DNA from: Vreelandella glaciei
Lineage (GTDB): Bacteria > Pseudomonadota > Gammaproteobacteria > Pseudomonadales > Halomonadaceae
DNA: 64,000 nt
Reading direction: 5' to 3'
Assembly (NCBI RefSeq): GCF_013415125.1
Contig: NZ_JACCDE010000013.1
Coordinates: 1-64,000 of the forward strand
Both the position numbers and the translations under genes were made by a program. The notes below the pieces were generated by a model that saw only the letters and a program-made list of their open reading frames with translations, searched no databases and was not told where the DNA came from. Every line of letters begins with the position of its first letter. Position 1 is the stretch's first letter. Shown piece by piece: positions 52,039-64,000 of this stretch.

Positions 52039-52755
52039 CTATAGTTGTTGCAGGTAATCAGCTCCGCCTAAGTTACGCATCTGCTGGCGTATCCATTGGC
52101 TGCGCCGCTCAACCTGAGCATCGGGCCTTGCGGCGCTACGCGTTAGCGGGCTGGGTAAAATAGCGGCCAACAAGCTGGCTTGGCGCTCGGTAAGCGAATG
52201 GGAAGAGGCGCCAAAATAGTGCTTAGCCGCTGCCTCCAACCCAAACACGCCGCGATCCCACTCAGCAACATTGAGATAAACCTCAAGGATACGTTGCTTA
52301 CTCCAGAGTATCTCAATCAGCAACGTAAACCACGCCTCTAGTCCCTTGCGCGTCCAGCTTCGGCCGGTCCATAGAAACACGTTTTTCGCCGTTTGCTGGC
52401 TCAGGGTGCTGGCACCCCGTAGCCTTCCGCCGTCCCGACTGGCCTGCAACGCGCGGCGTAATTCGACAAGATCAAACCCACTGTGGTGTGGAAAGCGCTG
52501 ATCCTCTGCGGCAATCACTGCCAGTTTGGCGTTGTCAGAGAGAGAATCCCAACCGCGCCACTCGCGCTGTAGTCGAATCGGCTCACTATGGATCCAGCTC
52601 TGTATTTTGCGCTCAACCATCACCATCGAACCCGGTGGAGGAACAACGCGAAAAAGCAGTACCAGCGCGACTGATAGCAGCACAAACGCTAATACGCCGC
52701 GCCATACAATCCGCCATAGCAGACGCATAAAACGGCGCAGCGAACGATTGAGCAT
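52039..52755 (-). CDS. mtgA: Monofunctional peptidoglycan glycosyltransferase
   Basis: This 238-residue GT51 enzyme polymerises lipid II into glycan strands. There is one membrane helix (about 14-35). The catalytic Glu lies in AVIAAEDQRFPHHSGFD (near residue 83), and the family motifs GASTLSQQTAKNVFLW, KQRILEVYLNVAEWDRGVFG and AAAKHYFG follow. Length matches MtgA with no transpeptidase domain. It lies ten bases after fghA on the same strand. Confidence 0.93.
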   Translation of the reverse strand: MLNRSLRRFMRLLWRIVWRGVLAFVLLSVALVLLFRVVPPPGSMVMVERKIQSWIHSEPIRLQREWRGWDSLSDNAKLAVIAAEDQRFPHHSGFDLVELRRALQASRDGGRLRGASTLSQQTAKNVFLWTGRSWTRKGLEAWFTLLIEILWSKQRILEVYLNVAEWDRGVFGLEAAAKHYFGASSHSLTERQASLLAAILPSPLTRSAARPDAQVERRSQWIRQQMRNLGGADYLQQL

Positions 52756-52765
52756 CCAGTTATCC

Positions 52766-53620
52766 TTAACGCTTCATGAGGTGGTCTGCATGATAGCGCA
52801 GATGATCCTCAATGAACGAGGCAATGAAGAAGTAACTGTGATCGTAGCCCGGCTGACGGCGCAGTGTTAACGGATGATCGTGCTCCTCACAAACGGCTTC
52901 CAAACGCTCTGGCTGCAGCTGCTCTTCTAAGAACTGATCCGCTTCGCCCTGGTCGATAAACAGTCGCTGACGTGATGCGCCATTAGCCACCAATTCACAG
53001 GCGTCATACTGGCGCCAGCGTGATTGGTCTTCACCTAGATAAGCGGTAAAGGCTTGCTGCCCCCAGGGGCAGTTCATTGGATTCACCACCGGTGAAAAGG
53101 CCGATACTGAGCGGAAACGACCTGGATGGCGCAGTGCCAGAATCAAGGCGCCATGCCCACCCATCGAATGGCCGCTAATGGATTCACGACCATTCACCGG
53201 GAAGTGCTGGCGTACCACCGAAGGCAGCTCCTCTATCACATAGTCGTACATGCGATAGTGAGACTTCCAAGGCTCCTCAGTCGCGTTGACATAGAACCCA
53301 GCCCCGGAACCTAGATCAAAGCTTTCGTGCTCGCCAGGCAAATCCGTGCCTCTGGGGCTGGTGTCAGGGCAGACAATCGCCACACCCAATTCGGCGGCAA
53401 TACGGTGAGCGCCCGCTTTCTGCATAAAGTTTTCGTCATTGCAGGTTAGCCCCGAGAGCCACCACAGCAGCGGTACGCGCTCGTTTTCCGCCTGGGGTGG
53501 CAAGTAAACGGCGAAGACCATGTCGCAATCCAGCGCACGGGAGTAATGGCGGTAGCGCTTATGCCAGCCACCAAAACTACGGTTAGCAGACACCAGTTCT
53601 AAAGTTTCACTCATGCTCAT
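52766..53620 (-). CDS. fghA: S-formylglutathione hydrolase
   Basis: This is a 284-residue alpha/beta hydrolase. The nucleophile Ser lies in GHSMGGHGAL (about 152), the acid Asp in IDQGEADQFL, and the catalytic His in GYDHSYFFIASF. The N-terminal family pattern is GLTCNDENFMQKAGA. It converts S-formylglutathione to formate and glutathione, completing the pathway begun by the class III alcohol dehydrogenase encoded just upstream on the same strand. Confidence 0.95.
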   Translation of the reverse strand: MSMSETLELVSANRSFGGWHKRYRHYSRALDCDMVFAVYLPPQAENERVPLLWWLSGLTCNDENFMQKAGAHRIAAELGVAIVCPDTSPRGTDLPGEHESFDLGSGAGFYVNATEEPWKSHYRMYDYVIEELPSVVRQHFPVNGRESISGHSMGGHGALILALRHPGRFRSVSAFSPVVNPMNCPWGQQAFTAYLGEDQSRWRQYDACELVANGASRQRLFIDQGEADQFLEEQLQPERLEAVCEEHDHPLTLRRQPGYDHSYFFIASFIEDHLRYHADHLMKR

Positions 53621-53705
53621 GGGCAGGTTCCTTTAAATGCAGCAAACGCGGCAGGTCTCCCCGCCGCGTTTTAAACGTGCTAGCTATCAGCTTCAGCAAT
53701 GATAC

Positions 53706-54824
<1,119 letters not shown>

Positions 54825-54860
54825 TCAATGTTCGTTACTTCAACCACTCTTACGAATGCG

Positions 54861-55844
54861 TTACTCGTCAGCTGCCACCGGGCCAAACTCAATCGGTAGC
54901 CAGCGATAGCCTTCTTTATCTTCTACGATATGACCAATGCCGGGGAAAGGCATATGGGCACCGGCGATCCAGTGCTTATCTGCAACGGCACTTTCGAGCA
55001 CTTCTTCTCGAGTGCGAATGGCCTGCTCAGGGTCAGAATCAAACTCAATAGCCACAGTAGGGTCGGCAAATTGAACGCCGTAGCTGTGCACCACGTCACC
55101 CCATACCAGCATGGCGCCATCATCGCTATTAAGCATAAAGCTTGAGTGACCCACGGTATGCCCATGAGTGTCTTGTGCGACGATACCCATCAACACCTCA
55201 TCACCTGCCGTGAAGGGATTAAAGCGACCCGCTTCCTGGTATGGCGCTATTGCCTCTTGAGCCATGGTAAAGAAGGGTTGATTGGCTTCAGGTGCCGCAG
55301 CCGCACGCTCCTCATCCAGCCAAAAATCAGCATCGGCTTGACTCGCTCGTAGCTCAGCGTTGGGGTATACCGCTTCGCCATGCTCGTTGGCTAAACCGCA
55401 CACATGATCCGGGTGTAAATGGGTCATCAACACCGTGTCGACGTCTTCTGGCGAGTAACCTGATGCGCGTAGGTTGCTCTCTACCTGGCCAAGCGAGGGG
55501 CCAAAGCAGGCGGCAGACCCAGCATCGACCAGCACTAAGTTCTCACCCGTGTGAATAAGAAAAGCATTGACCGCCGTTTGCATGCCGTTTTCCGCATCAA
55601 TAAATAGCGCATCCAGGTGGCGAAGAATCTCGTCTTGCTCCATGCCTTTTAGCAACGAGGTATCAATAGCGGTATGACCATCATATAAAGCGGTCACCTC
55701 ATACTGCCCGACCATCATACGAAACCAACCCGGTGCCTGCTCCGGCTGCTGTGTAGGTAGCTCTGCCTGAGCGCTAATGGCCCAGCCTGCACTAATAGCG
55801 ACAGCCAGTGCACCGCGCGACCACTGAGAAAAGGATTTAGACAT
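54861..55844 (-). CDS. Secreted metallo-beta-lactamase-fold hydrolase
   Basis: This 327-residue periplasmic protein has a signal peptide ending at about residue 27 (SAQA/EL). The metal motif is MTHLHPDHVCGL (HxHxDH) at about 140-150, with HTVGHSSFML downstream and GDVVHS near 247. This is the MBL-fold pattern of lactonase-like hydrolases, not a clinical beta-lactamase. It is 45 bases upstream of frmA on the same strand. A divergent LysR gene lies on its other side and may regulate it. The substrate is unknown. Confidence 0.88.
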   Translation of the reverse strand: MSKSFSQWSRGALAVAISAGWAISAQAELPTQQPEQAPGWFRMMVGQYEVTALYDGHTAIDTSLLKGMEQDEILRHLDALFIDAENGMQTAVNAFLIHTGENLVLVDAGSAACFGPSLGQVESNLRASGYSPEDVDTVLMTHLHPDHVCGLANEHGEAVYPNAELRASQADADFWLDEERAAAAPEANQPFFTMAQEAIAPYQEAGRFNPFTAGDEVLMGIVAQDTHGHTVGHSSFMLNSDDGAMLVWGDVVHSYGVQFADPTVAIEFDSDPEQAIRTREEVLESAVADKHWIAGAHMPFPGIGHIVEDKEGYRWLPIEFGPVAADE

Positions 55845-55976
55845 AAGCTATACACTCCCTGGATACACTAACGATGCTAGCAGTGTAGGCCAGCTAGGCG
55901 CAGTAGATAAAGCGGGATACACTCATAAGATTATTGTCGCTCAGCAACAATCGCTATCGACCTAAGGAATTTCAAC

Positions 55977-56888
55977 ATGCAGCACTGGAGCCGTATCGAA
56001 GCGTTTGTCGAAGTAGTGCGTTTAGGCACATTTTCTGCCGCAGCCCGCCACTTGAAAGTGTCCACCTCTCATATCAGCCGCTTGGTCAGCCAGCTTGAAA
56101 ACCAGTTGGGTGTACAGTTGCTGTATCGCACCACCCGCCAGATCCGTTTGACCGACGCGGGCGCTACCTACGTCGAGCACTGCCGCCATCTCTTTGATGG
56201 GCTGCGCGATGCCGAGCAGGCACTGAGCGAGCTCCAGGCCAAACCCAATGGGCTGCTTAAACTGACCTCGGCTACTACCTTCGGCGAGCGCTTTATCGCC
56301 CCACTGGTTAACGACTTTCAGTGTTTGCATCCTCAGTTGGATGTGCACATGCACTTCACTAATCGACCGGTAGAACTGATTGAAGAAGGCTACGATATTG
56401 CCATTCGGATGGGGGTATTGAAAGATTCCAGCTTGATCGCCAGGCGACTATGCGACCGCCGCGAGTATATCGTTGGCTCTCAACGCTATTTTCGCCAAGC
56501 GCCGCGCCCCCACACCTTGGCCGAGCTTAACCAGCACCGCTGCTTGATTGGCTCACGACCCAACTGGCTGTTTGAAGTCAACGGCCAACGCCGCGAAGTG
56601 CGTGTCGAGGGGTGCTGGACAGGCAACTCTGGCCCAGCACTGCTAGATGCTGCTCGCAAAGGGCTGGGCTTGGCGCAGTTGCCTGATTATTACGTGGCTC
56701 CCTATCTGGCAAGCGGTGAGCTAGTGACCGTGCTTGAGCCTTTTCAGCACCACGATACCGCCGTTTGGGCTGTTTACCCCCGCCACCGCCACTTGTCACC
56801 TAAAATCCGACAGCTGGTCGACTATCTTGTTACCAATATTAACAGCGTGCTGCCCCAAAACCCGCTTAGTGAAGAAGCTTCTGATTAG
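55977..56888 (+). CDS. LysR-family transcriptional regulator
   Basis: This is a 303-residue regulator. The winged HTH at residues 1-60 ([36 protein letters not shown]) is followed by an effector domain from about 88 ([20 protein letters not shown]). It is divergent from the MBL-fold hydrolase gene with a 132-base shared promoter region, the classical arrangement for control of that neighbour. Its 3' end overlaps the convergent sdaA gene by four bases. Confidence 0.92.
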   Translation: MQHWSRIEAFVEVVRLGTFSAAARHLKVSTSHISRLVSQLENQLGVQLLYRTTRQIRLTDAGATYVEHCRHLFDGLRDAEQALSELQAKPNGLLKLTSATTFGERFIAPLVNDFQCLHPQLDVHMHFTNRPVELIEEGYDIAIRMGVLKDSSLIARRLCDRREYIVGSQRYFRQAPRPHTLAELNQHRCLIGSRPNWLFEVNGQRREVRVEGCWTGNSGPALLDAARKGLGLAQLPDYYVAPYLASGELVTVLEPFQHHDTAVWAVYPRHRHLSPKIRQLVDYLVTNINSVLPQNPLSEEASD

Positions 56889-58252
56889 CACTCAATGGCA
56901 TTGACAGCGAGCCCGCCCTTGGATGTTTCTTTATACTTATCCTGCATATCGCGTCCCGTATCGCGCATGGTGCGGATCACTTTATCCAGCGATATAAAGT
57001 GCTCGCCATCGCCGTGCATCGCCATACGCGCGGCATTAATAGCTTTGACGGAGGCAATCGCATTGCGCTCGATGCAAGGCACTTGAACGAGCCCACCGAC
57101 CGGGTCGCAGGTCAAACCTAAGTTATGCTCTAAACCAATCTCAGCGGCGTTCTCCACCTGGCCCGGCGAGCCGCCTAGCACCTCGGCGAGTCCTGCGGCT
57201 GCCATGGCGCAGGCGGAGCCTACTTCGCCCTGGCAACCCACCTCCGCACCGGAAATGGAGGCGTTCTTTTTGCATAAAATGCCTACTGCGCCGGCGGTTA
57301 GCAGAAAATCCACCACATCGGCTTCGCTAGCGTCGGGTTCAAACTTCAAGTAGTACGCCAATACGGCGGGCACAATACCCGCTGCACCGTTGGTTGGCGC
57401 AGTGACCATCCGCCGCCCGGCGGCGTTCTCTTCATTTACCGCCAGCGCGAATACGTTGACCCAATCCATGACGGTAAAACTCGACACAATCAGGCGCTGA
57501 TTAGCCGGTGGATGAAGCAACTGCTGATGGAGCAACTGCGCACGACGGCGCACATTTAAACCACCCGGCAAATGGCCAGTGGCGCGCAGGCCATTCTCGA
57601 TGCTGTCGCTCATGGCGTGCCAAATGGTCAGCAGCTCCTCACGAATGGTCGCTTCGCTGCGCCAGGCTTTTTCATTTTCAAGCATCAGTTGGCTAATGCG
57701 CAGCTGATGCTGCTGACATAGCGCGAGCAGCTCGGCCGCCGTATTGAAGGGATATGCCAGCGGCGTGCTGTCCTCGCCCAGTTCGCCTTGATCCGCTTTG
57801 GCTTGATCAACATAGAAGCCGCCGCCTAGTGAGTAATATGTGTTCGTCGCCACCAGTGTGTTATGGCAGTAAGCGCTCAACACCATGGCATTAGGATGAA
57901 ACGGCAGGCAGGTTTCATCCCACTCCACATCGCTGCCAACCTCAAAGGCGATTGGCTGGCCATTGACAAGCAACAGTGGTTCACCCTCATCAAGTTGTTT
58001 TAATCGCGATGCAATAGTGTCGGGATCGATGCTTTCGGGTGCCTCTCCCATCAACCCCATGATCACCGCTTGATCGGTACCGTGCCCCACCCCAGTGGCG
58101 GCCAATGAACCATGCAGCCTTACCACCAGCCGAGTGATGGTTGTATCACCCAGCGCCAAGGCAAAGTCACGAGCAGCGCGCATCGGCCCCACCGTGTGGG
58201 AACTTGAAGGACCGATGCCGATACGAAAAAGATCAAACACACTAATAGCCAT
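56885..58252 (-). CDS. sdaA: L-serine ammonia-lyase (serine dehydratase)
   Basis: This 455-residue iron-sulfur enzyme converts L-serine to pyruvate and ammonia. The beta domain holds [16 protein letters not shown] near the N-terminus. The alpha domain has [59 protein letters not shown] and the terminal Cys (NAIEC). The cysteines supply the 4Fe-4S cluster, and the C-terminal Cys occupies the active site in this single-chain type. It is transcribed alone. Confidence 0.95.
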   Translation of the reverse strand: MAISVFDLFRIGIGPSSSHTVGPMRAARDFALALGDTTITRLVVRLHGSLAATGVGHGTDQAVIMGLMGEAPESIDPDTIASRLKQLDEGEPLLLVNGQPIAFEVGSDVEWDETCLPFHPNAMVLSAYCHNTLVATNTYYSLGGGFYVDQAKADQGELGEDSTPLAYPFNTAAELLALCQQHQLRISQLMLENEKAWRSEATIREELLTIWHAMSDSIENGLRATGHLPGGLNVRRRAQLLHQQLLHPPANQRLIVSSFTVMDWVNVFALAVNEENAAGRRMVTAPTNGAAGIVPAVLAYYLKFEPDASEADVVDFLLTAGAVGILCKKNASISGAEVGCQGEVGSACAMAAAGLAEVLGGSPGQVENAAEIGLEHNLGLTCDPVGGLVQVPCIERNAIASVKAINAARMAMHGDGEHFISLDKVIRTMRDTGRDMQDKYKETSKGGLAVNAIEC

Positions 58253-58439
58253 GCCGATGACGCCTCAAAACGTTGTTATTGCCTGTCTAATAGACACTTT
58301 GCAGGGACGATGACCAAACATCGCGTGATTAACCGCAATATCGACGTGCGAACATACAAGTGTGACGATATAATGAACATTCACCCTTGCATGTTAATAT
58401 ATGCGAATTGCGACGCTGCTTACCACAAAGGATGTTGGT

Positions 58440-59075
58440 ATGTCTTCTCCCCCTCCCTGGCCAATAGGGTTTCAAACCATTTTAGTGCGTGCAGTGCTGT
58501 ACGTGTTATTTATCGGCGCGATTGCCCAAGGTGCCTATTTAGAAGCACTCTATCTCCCTTCAGTACGGTTTTCTGAGCTGGGCTTTACCGAGTTTACGCA
58601 AACACTGGTGCTTGCCACCTGCTGTGCAATGCTGATTTATATTCGCCAAGTGCTTAAAGTCTGGCCCACCGTCACCCTACTGCTACTAGCGTTTGTGGCC
58701 GCCTCTTTAGTGCGCGAACAGGATCACTTTTTAGATAACTATGTGGCTGAAAACACCTGGAAGGTACTGGTGGCGCTGATTATTCTCCCGACACTCTTTT
58801 GGGTGGTGAAGCAGCGCCAACGCTTTCTTGCGGAGTTTACCCATTATAGCAACACCTTCGCTTTCGGTTTGTTTACGGCAGGCGTGCTGACTACTTATAT
58901 CTTTTCGCGCCTCTATGGGCGACAGGAATTCTGGCAAGCCATTCTTGAAGACAGCTACTCTGGAACCTTTAAGAGTGTCGCAGAGGAAGTGGTTGAGCTA
59001 CTCGGTTACAGCTTAATTTTGATCGCCACCTTAGAGCTACTACTATTGACGCGCCGCATTTATAAAGCTCGGTAG
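58440..59075 (+). CDS. Polytopic membrane protein of unknown function
   Basis: This is a 211-residue protein from the ATG at 58440 (AAAGG ten bases upstream); an ATG at 58401 is also open. About five or six hydrophobic segments are present, including ILVRAVLYVLFIGAIAQGAY, TLVLATCCAMLIYI, VTLLLLAFVAASLV, VLVALIILPTLFWVV and LLGYSLILIATLELLLLTRR. A conserved-looking REQDHFLDNYV loop lies between helices 3 and 4. No enzyme motif or transporter signature was recognised. A strong bidirectional terminator follows. Confidence 0.75.
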   Translation: MSSPPPWPIGFQTILVRAVLYVLFIGAIAQGAYLEALYLPSVRFSELGFTEFTQTLVLATCCAMLIYIRQVLKVWPTVTLLLLAFVAASLVREQDHFLDNYVAENTWKVLVALIILPTLFWVVKQRQRFLAEFTHYSNTFAFGLFTAGVLTTYIFSRLYGRQEFWQAILEDSYSGTFKSVAEEVVELLGYSLILIATLELLLLTRRIYKAR

Positions 59076-59110
59076 CTATCCACTTAAGCTAGGTACCGAT
59101 CACCACCACG

Positions 59111-59145
59111 AAAAAGCCCGCCGTTCAATGAACGGCGGGCTTTTT
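59111..59145. terminator. Bidirectional rho-independent terminator
   Basis: AAAAAGCCCGCCGTT, loop CAATG, AACGGCGGGCTTTTT. It serves the membrane-protein gene on the plus strand and rpoD on the minus strand. Confidence 0.95.
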
Positions 59146-59194
59146 GATCTTAGCGGCTACTGCTTGCTATTCACCGCTTACCTTTTCACGGCAT

Positions 59195-61045
<1,851 letters not shown>

Positions 61046-61272
61046 AGAAACCCTATCTCGACGAAGAAGAATGAAACACCTGGAGCGCTGAATCGATTAA
61101 ACTCAACAAGCCGTACAGTATAGCGTAAAAAGCAGGAAATTTTCCAGCTCGACGTATTTGCGCGGTAATTCAGGTGTGTTAGTTTGTTCGGTTAGGCCAG
61201 CGCTCGGTAGCTGAGCCTATATCTGGTGCTGAAACGCTAGGAATTCAACCCCCCATCGCCCAAGACACCGCC

Positions 61273-63126
61273 TCATTGACGCTGAGCAAGCTCCATTACC
61301 AAGCTTGCCAAACGCTGGCGCTGCTCCTTATCTAACTTTTGCCCGGCGCGCTCCTGCGCCAGCAACGCCGTGTACTCCTCTTGAGGAGAACGCTGACGTT
61401 GAACATGCTGCAGATGTTCCACCCAGCCATTCAGCTCTGCTTCCCTATCTGCCTTGGGAATCAACAGCTCGCGCTTAGCAAAGACCGCCAATGCCTGCCC
61501 CTGCTGACTGCCTTGAAAATGCGCCAACACTACTTGCGGGCTGCGGTAGCGCCCCGCCTTTAGCAGTGCGATCAGTTCTCTGCATAGCGGTGCGTCATCA
61601 TCTTCCGGTAGCCACTCCAAATGATCCGGGAGCGAAGTCACCAAATTGGGCTCATGCAGCAACAGCTGCACGATACGCCCAACCGGGGAGAGCGCCTGGG
61701 AACGTGAGCGCGATGAGTGGGCTGGCGCTGCCAATACCGCACCCTGCATCGCTGATGACGCCGAATCGGGCTCTACCTGCTCCGCCTGTCTCTGCGAAGC
61801 GTGGTGCTGCGACACTTGGGCACGCTTTTCGAGCAGTACTTTCAACTGCTCTTGTGCCAACCCACTACGCTGTGCCAAAGACTCAAGCAGTAGTGATTTG
61901 AGCATGCCATCAGGTACTTTGTTCAATGCTTCAAGCACCTGACTGGCAAATCGTTCGCGCCCTTCCACGGTATTCAAGTCGCGCCCTTGGGCCGCCTGCT
62001 CGAACAGAAACTCCGACAGCGGCATGGCACAGGTGACGCGATCCTGAAACGCCTGGGTGCCTTCACGGCGCACCAGGGTATCCGGATCATCACCTTCAGG
62101 CAGAAACAGAAAACGCGCTTCACGGCCATCAATCATTTGCGGCAACGCTGTTTCCAACGCCCGGCTAGCCGCCTGCCTTCCCGCACGGTCACCGTCAAAA
62201 CAGAATACTACGCGACTCACCAGTCGAAACAGGCGGGTCAAATGGTCTTCCGTGGTAGCGGTGCCCAGCGTCGCCACGGCGTTATGAATACCGAATTGCG
62301 CCAGCGCCACCACATCCATATAGCCTTCGACCATAACAAGCTGCTCAAGCTTGCTAGAGGCTTGGCGCGCTTCATACAGGCCGTAAAGCTCACGGCCTTT
62401 GTGGAACACGGGTGTTTCCGGCGAGTTGAGGTATTTGGGCTGATCATCCCCCATTACCCTGCCGCCGAACGCAATCGTACGACCACGCAGATCACGAATC
62501 GGAAACATGACCCGATCCCGAAAGCGGTCATAAGTACGCCCGGTATCTTCACGATGAATCAGCAGGCCATACTCTACCTGCACCGGCTCACCAATACCGC
62601 GTTCGCTGAGATGCTGCTTTAGCGCCTCCCAACCACTCGGGGCATAGCCAATGCCATAGGTCTTGATCACCTCGTCCGTGAGCCCACGACCCGACAAATA
62701 GCGTTGGGCAGACTGGCCCTCCTGCATCTTTAATCGCTCGCGATAAAAACTGGCGGCGAGTTCGAGCAGGTTAACGCCCTCTTTGCGCTTCTTTTCGCGT
62801 TGCTGGGCACGTGGGTCGTCAGCACCTTCGCGAGGCACCTCAATACCCAAGCGCCCGGCCAACTGCTCTACCGCTTCGGGAAACGGCAGCTTGTCGTACT
62901 CCATCAAGAAGCGTAGTGCATTCCCATTAGCGCCGCAGCCAAAGCAGTGATAAAACTGCTTATCCGCGCTGACGGTGAACGACGGGGTCTTCTCTTGATG
63001 AAAGGGACATAGCCCGGAGTAGTTACGGCCGGCTTTTTTAAGCTGCACACGCTCACCGACCACCTCGACCACATCAACGCGGCCTAACAGATCATCAATA
63101 AAACGCTGTGGAATTTGGCCTGCCAT
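61273..63126 (-). CDS. dnaG: DNA primase
   Basis: This is a 617-residue primase. The N-terminal CHC2 zinc domain is CPFHQEKTPSFTVS with HCFGCGANG. The RNA-polymerase/Toprim core includes LVMVEGYMDVVALAQFG and FCFDGDRAGRQAA (the DxD metal site). The C-terminal helicase-binding domain starts near 480. It makes RNA primers at replication forks. It lies between rpsU and rpoD as in most gammaproteobacteria. Confidence 0.97.
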   Translation of the reverse strand: MAGQIPQRFIDDLLGRVDVVEVVGERVQLKKAGRNYSGLCPFHQEKTPSFTVSADKQFYHCFGCGANGNALRFLMEYDKLPFPEAVEQLAGRLGIEVPREGADDPRAQQREKKRKEGVNLLELAASFYRERLKMQEGQSAQRYLSGRGLTDEVIKTYGIGYAPSGWEALKQHLSERGIGEPVQVEYGLLIHREDTGRTYDRFRDRVMFPIRDLRGRTIAFGGRVMGDDQPKYLNSPETPVFHKGRELYGLYEARQASSKLEQLVMVEGYMDVVALAQFGIHNAVATLGTATTEDHLTRLFRLVSRVVFCFDGDRAGRQAASRALETALPQMIDGREARFLFLPEGDDPDTLVRREGTQAFQDRVTCAMPLSEFLFEQAAQGRDLNTVEGRERFASQVLEALNKVPDGMLKSLLLESLAQRSGLAQEQLKVLLEKRAQVSQHHASQRQAEQVEPDSASSAMQGAVLAAPAHSSRSRSQALSPVGRIVQLLLHEPNLVTSLPDHLEWLPEDDDAPLCRELIALLKAGRYRSPQVVLAHFQGSQQGQALAVFAKRELLIPKADREAELNGWVEHLQHVQRQRSPQEEYTALLAQERAGQKLDKEQRQRLASLVMELAQRQ

Positions 63127-63473
63127 GAACTACGGGCATCCTCGCGCAAAGCGCTAATTCGCTGACTTTCGAGACTGCTTTCTAAAACTATCTTCAAAAT
63201 ACTATCGTCAAAATACTGTTTTTAAAAAATTGTATTTAAAAACTGATCTTAATAACTGCTTAAGGTCATCAGACCTATTGCCAGATCAGATCATCATAAA
63301 CAGCGACAGTCTTAAAAAACGGTGATTTTGAAAACCGTGATTTCGAAAAACAATAACCTTGAAAAACAGCGATCATGAAAACAACAGTCAAAAACAAACG
63401 GCCACCTAGTGGCGGCCGCTTGGCATCCCTCTTGAGACGACCAGCTAACTGCTCCGGCCCCCTCGGGTACGGA
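63127..63473. other. Non-coding rpsU-dnaG interval with degenerate tandem repeats
   Basis: No gene is present. Two 14-bp tandem copies ACTATCTTCAAAAT / ACTATCGTCAAAAT lie at 63187-63214 with a partial third. A second array of about five degenerate 15-16-bp units in the style CGGTGATTTTGAAAA lies at 63299-63385. A hairpin near 63400 may act as attenuator. No GatB/YqeY-type gene, found here in some gammaproteobacteria, is present. Confidence 0.6.
63398..63422 (-). terminator. Probable attenuating terminator between rpsU and dnaG
   Basis: On the minus strand AGCGGCCGCCAC, TA, GGTGGCCG then TTTGTTTTTG. The stem carries a small bulge. A terminator at this position limits dnaG relative to rpsU expression in Escherichia coli; the same role is inferred. 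Confidence 0.55.
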
Positions 63474-63689
63474 TCAATAGAGCCGTTCGAAACGCTTTTG
63501 CTCACGCTGGACTTTCTTGGCGTGGCGTTTTACGGCAGCTGCCGCTTTGCGTTTACGCTCAGCAGTCGGCTTCTCATAGTGCTCGCGGCGGCGTACTTCA
63601 GAAAGAACACCGGCTTTTTCGCAAGAACGCTTGAAGCGACGCAGGGCGACGTCAAACGGCTCGTTATCACGTACTTTTACAGAAGGCAT
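63474..63689 (-). CDS. rpsU: 30S ribosomal protein S21
   Basis: This is a 71-residue basic protein with the complete S21 sequence pattern: [40 protein letters not shown], and an Arg/Lys-rich tail. It helps start translation on the small subunit. It is first gene of the macromolecular synthesis operon. The leader carries a 9-bp inverted repeat (63732-63769). Confidence 0.97.
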   Translation of the reverse strand: MPSVKVRDNEPFDVALRRFKRSCEKAGVLSEVRRREHYEKPTAERKRKAAAAVKRHAKKVQREQKRFERLY

Positions 63690-63731
63690 TAAGCACTCAC
63701 CTACCTTAAGGAGTCTTGAGTTCGGATAGTA

Positions 63732-63769
63732 CGTACACTGCGATATTGCGGTTCAGAATACAGTGTACG
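63732..63769. repeat. Inverted repeat in the rpsU leader
   Basis: CGTACACTG (63732-63740) and its exact reverse complement CAGTGTACG (63761-63769) are 20 bases apart. They lie 43-80 bases upstream of the rpsU start. It could be an operator or a leader hairpin. Confidence 0.7.
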
Positions 63770-63787
63770 ACCCAGTTTTACAGCGCA

Positions 63788-63859
63788 CAGTAGTCTAGTC
63801 GCCGTTGGCCATCTTTGCAAATGCTTACGCTCGTTTGCAGCGACAATGTTAGACTACTG
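63788..63859. repeat. Nested inverted repeats between rpsU and tsaD
   Basis: The outer pair is CAGTAGTCTA (63788) / TAGACTACTG (ends 63859), the middle pair GTCGC / GCGAC, and the inner pair TGCAAA / TTTGCA with a 12-base loop. Together they can fold into one long interrupted hairpin of about 72 bases. No T-run follows on either strand, so it is not a simple terminator. Confidence 0.75.
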
Positions 63860-63913
63860 GCCTTGTGATTTTCACCTTTATATTTTTTGCACATCCTTTG
63901 AGAGTCCCTTTTT

Positions 63914-64000
63914 ATGCGTGTTCTGGGCATTGAAACATCCTGCGACGAAACGGGCGTTGCGCTTTATGACACTTCGCTAACCGGCGGCAAAGGGCTGCTG
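63914..64000 (+). CDS. tsaD: tRNA N6-threonylcarbamoyladenosine transferase, N-terminal part
   Basis: The first 29 codons read [20 protein letters not shown], the standard opening of TsaD (Gcp/YgjD) with the ETSCDET motif of the ASKHA ATPase fold. It modifies A37 of tRNAs that read ANN codons. It runs off the right edge. Divergent from rpsU, as in most gammaproteobacteria. Confidence 0.95.
   Translation, partial: MRVLGIETSCDETGVALYDTSLTGGKGLL

Noticed and set aside
54861..55844. Beta-lactamase resistance gene
   Set aside because: HxHxDH motif is shared by many MBL-fold hydrolases; neighbours and sequence fit a lactonase-like enzyme.
61987..62622. 211-codon plus-strand frame over dnaG
   Set aside because: Antisense to the complete primase gene.

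Overview
The window is a piece of a gammaproteobacterial chromosome, most likely a halophile of the Halomonas/Vreelandella group. The evidence is the rpsU-dnaG-rpoD macrodomain with divergent tsaD at the right end, a proVWX glycine-betaine system next to a BCCT compatible-solute transporter, and overall gene style. This is inferred from gene content; no database comparison was possible. The window splits into a mobile left part (1 to about 23.7 kb) and a conserved right part (about 23.7 to 64 kb), separated by a CAT-anticodon tRNA gene (23696-23772) with a tyrosine integrase directly beside its 3' end.

Left part. (i) 1-3463 is an integron-type gene-cassette array without a visible integron integrase. 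At least five attC-like sites separate minus-strand cassette genes, three of unknown function and one coding for a pentapeptide-repeat protein with a TIR-like C-terminus. An IS30-family element cuts the array on the left. An IS91-family element (HUH transposase plus companion tyrosine recombinase) cuts it on the right and appears to sit in or beside another attC. (ii) 5938-6977 holds the decayed C-terminal half of an integrase related to the intact one at 22546-23598. It is joined abruptly to a RelE-like toxin that has lost its start, followed by an intact NadS-like antitoxin. (iii) 7237-16249 is a minus-strand defence-type cluster: FitA/FitB antitoxin-toxin, an MmeI/YeeA-like DNA methyltransferase, a PLD-type nuclease, a RhuM protein, a superfamily 2 helicase and a GIY-YIG nuclease. 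Several members overlap by a few bases. (iv) 16.9-22.0 kb is a reduced conjugative/replicative module with a RHH mobilisation-type protein, VirB6, EexN, VirB5, small partners, an excisionase-like HTH protein and a replication protein whose gene carries iteron-like repeats. Repeats shared among these genes are described in the findings. (v) The integrase and tRNA mark the right boundary of the island; its left boundary is outside the window.

Right part. Genes here look vertically inherited: YceI-like protein, an ABC exporter, a siderophore uptake locus (ATPase, two permeases, binding protein, two TonB-dependent receptors, Fur-like boxes), a LysR regulator, an AEC transporter, a PQQ-type sugar dehydrogenase and an NtrB/NtrC-like two-component pair. 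Then come an acidic lipoprotein, proVWX, a BCCT carrier, a DnaQ-like exonuclease with a cNMP/CBS/DUF294 protein, DUF4168, an EamA transporter, an EAL-domain remnant, mtgA and the glutathione-dependent formaldehyde pathway (fghA and class III ADH). A metallo-beta-lactamase-fold hydrolase, another LysR regulator, L-serine dehydratase, a membrane protein, rpoD, dnaG, rpsU and the start of tsaD complete the window.

The left part reads as layered mobile DNA carrying accessory defence. The right part covers iron acquisition, osmoprotection, formaldehyde detoxification and core information processing. The most interesting candidates are the defence cluster at 7.2-16.2 kb, the head-and-tail repeats shared by adjacent virB5 and eexN genes, the iterons inside the replication gene, and nested inverted repeats between rpsU and tsaD.
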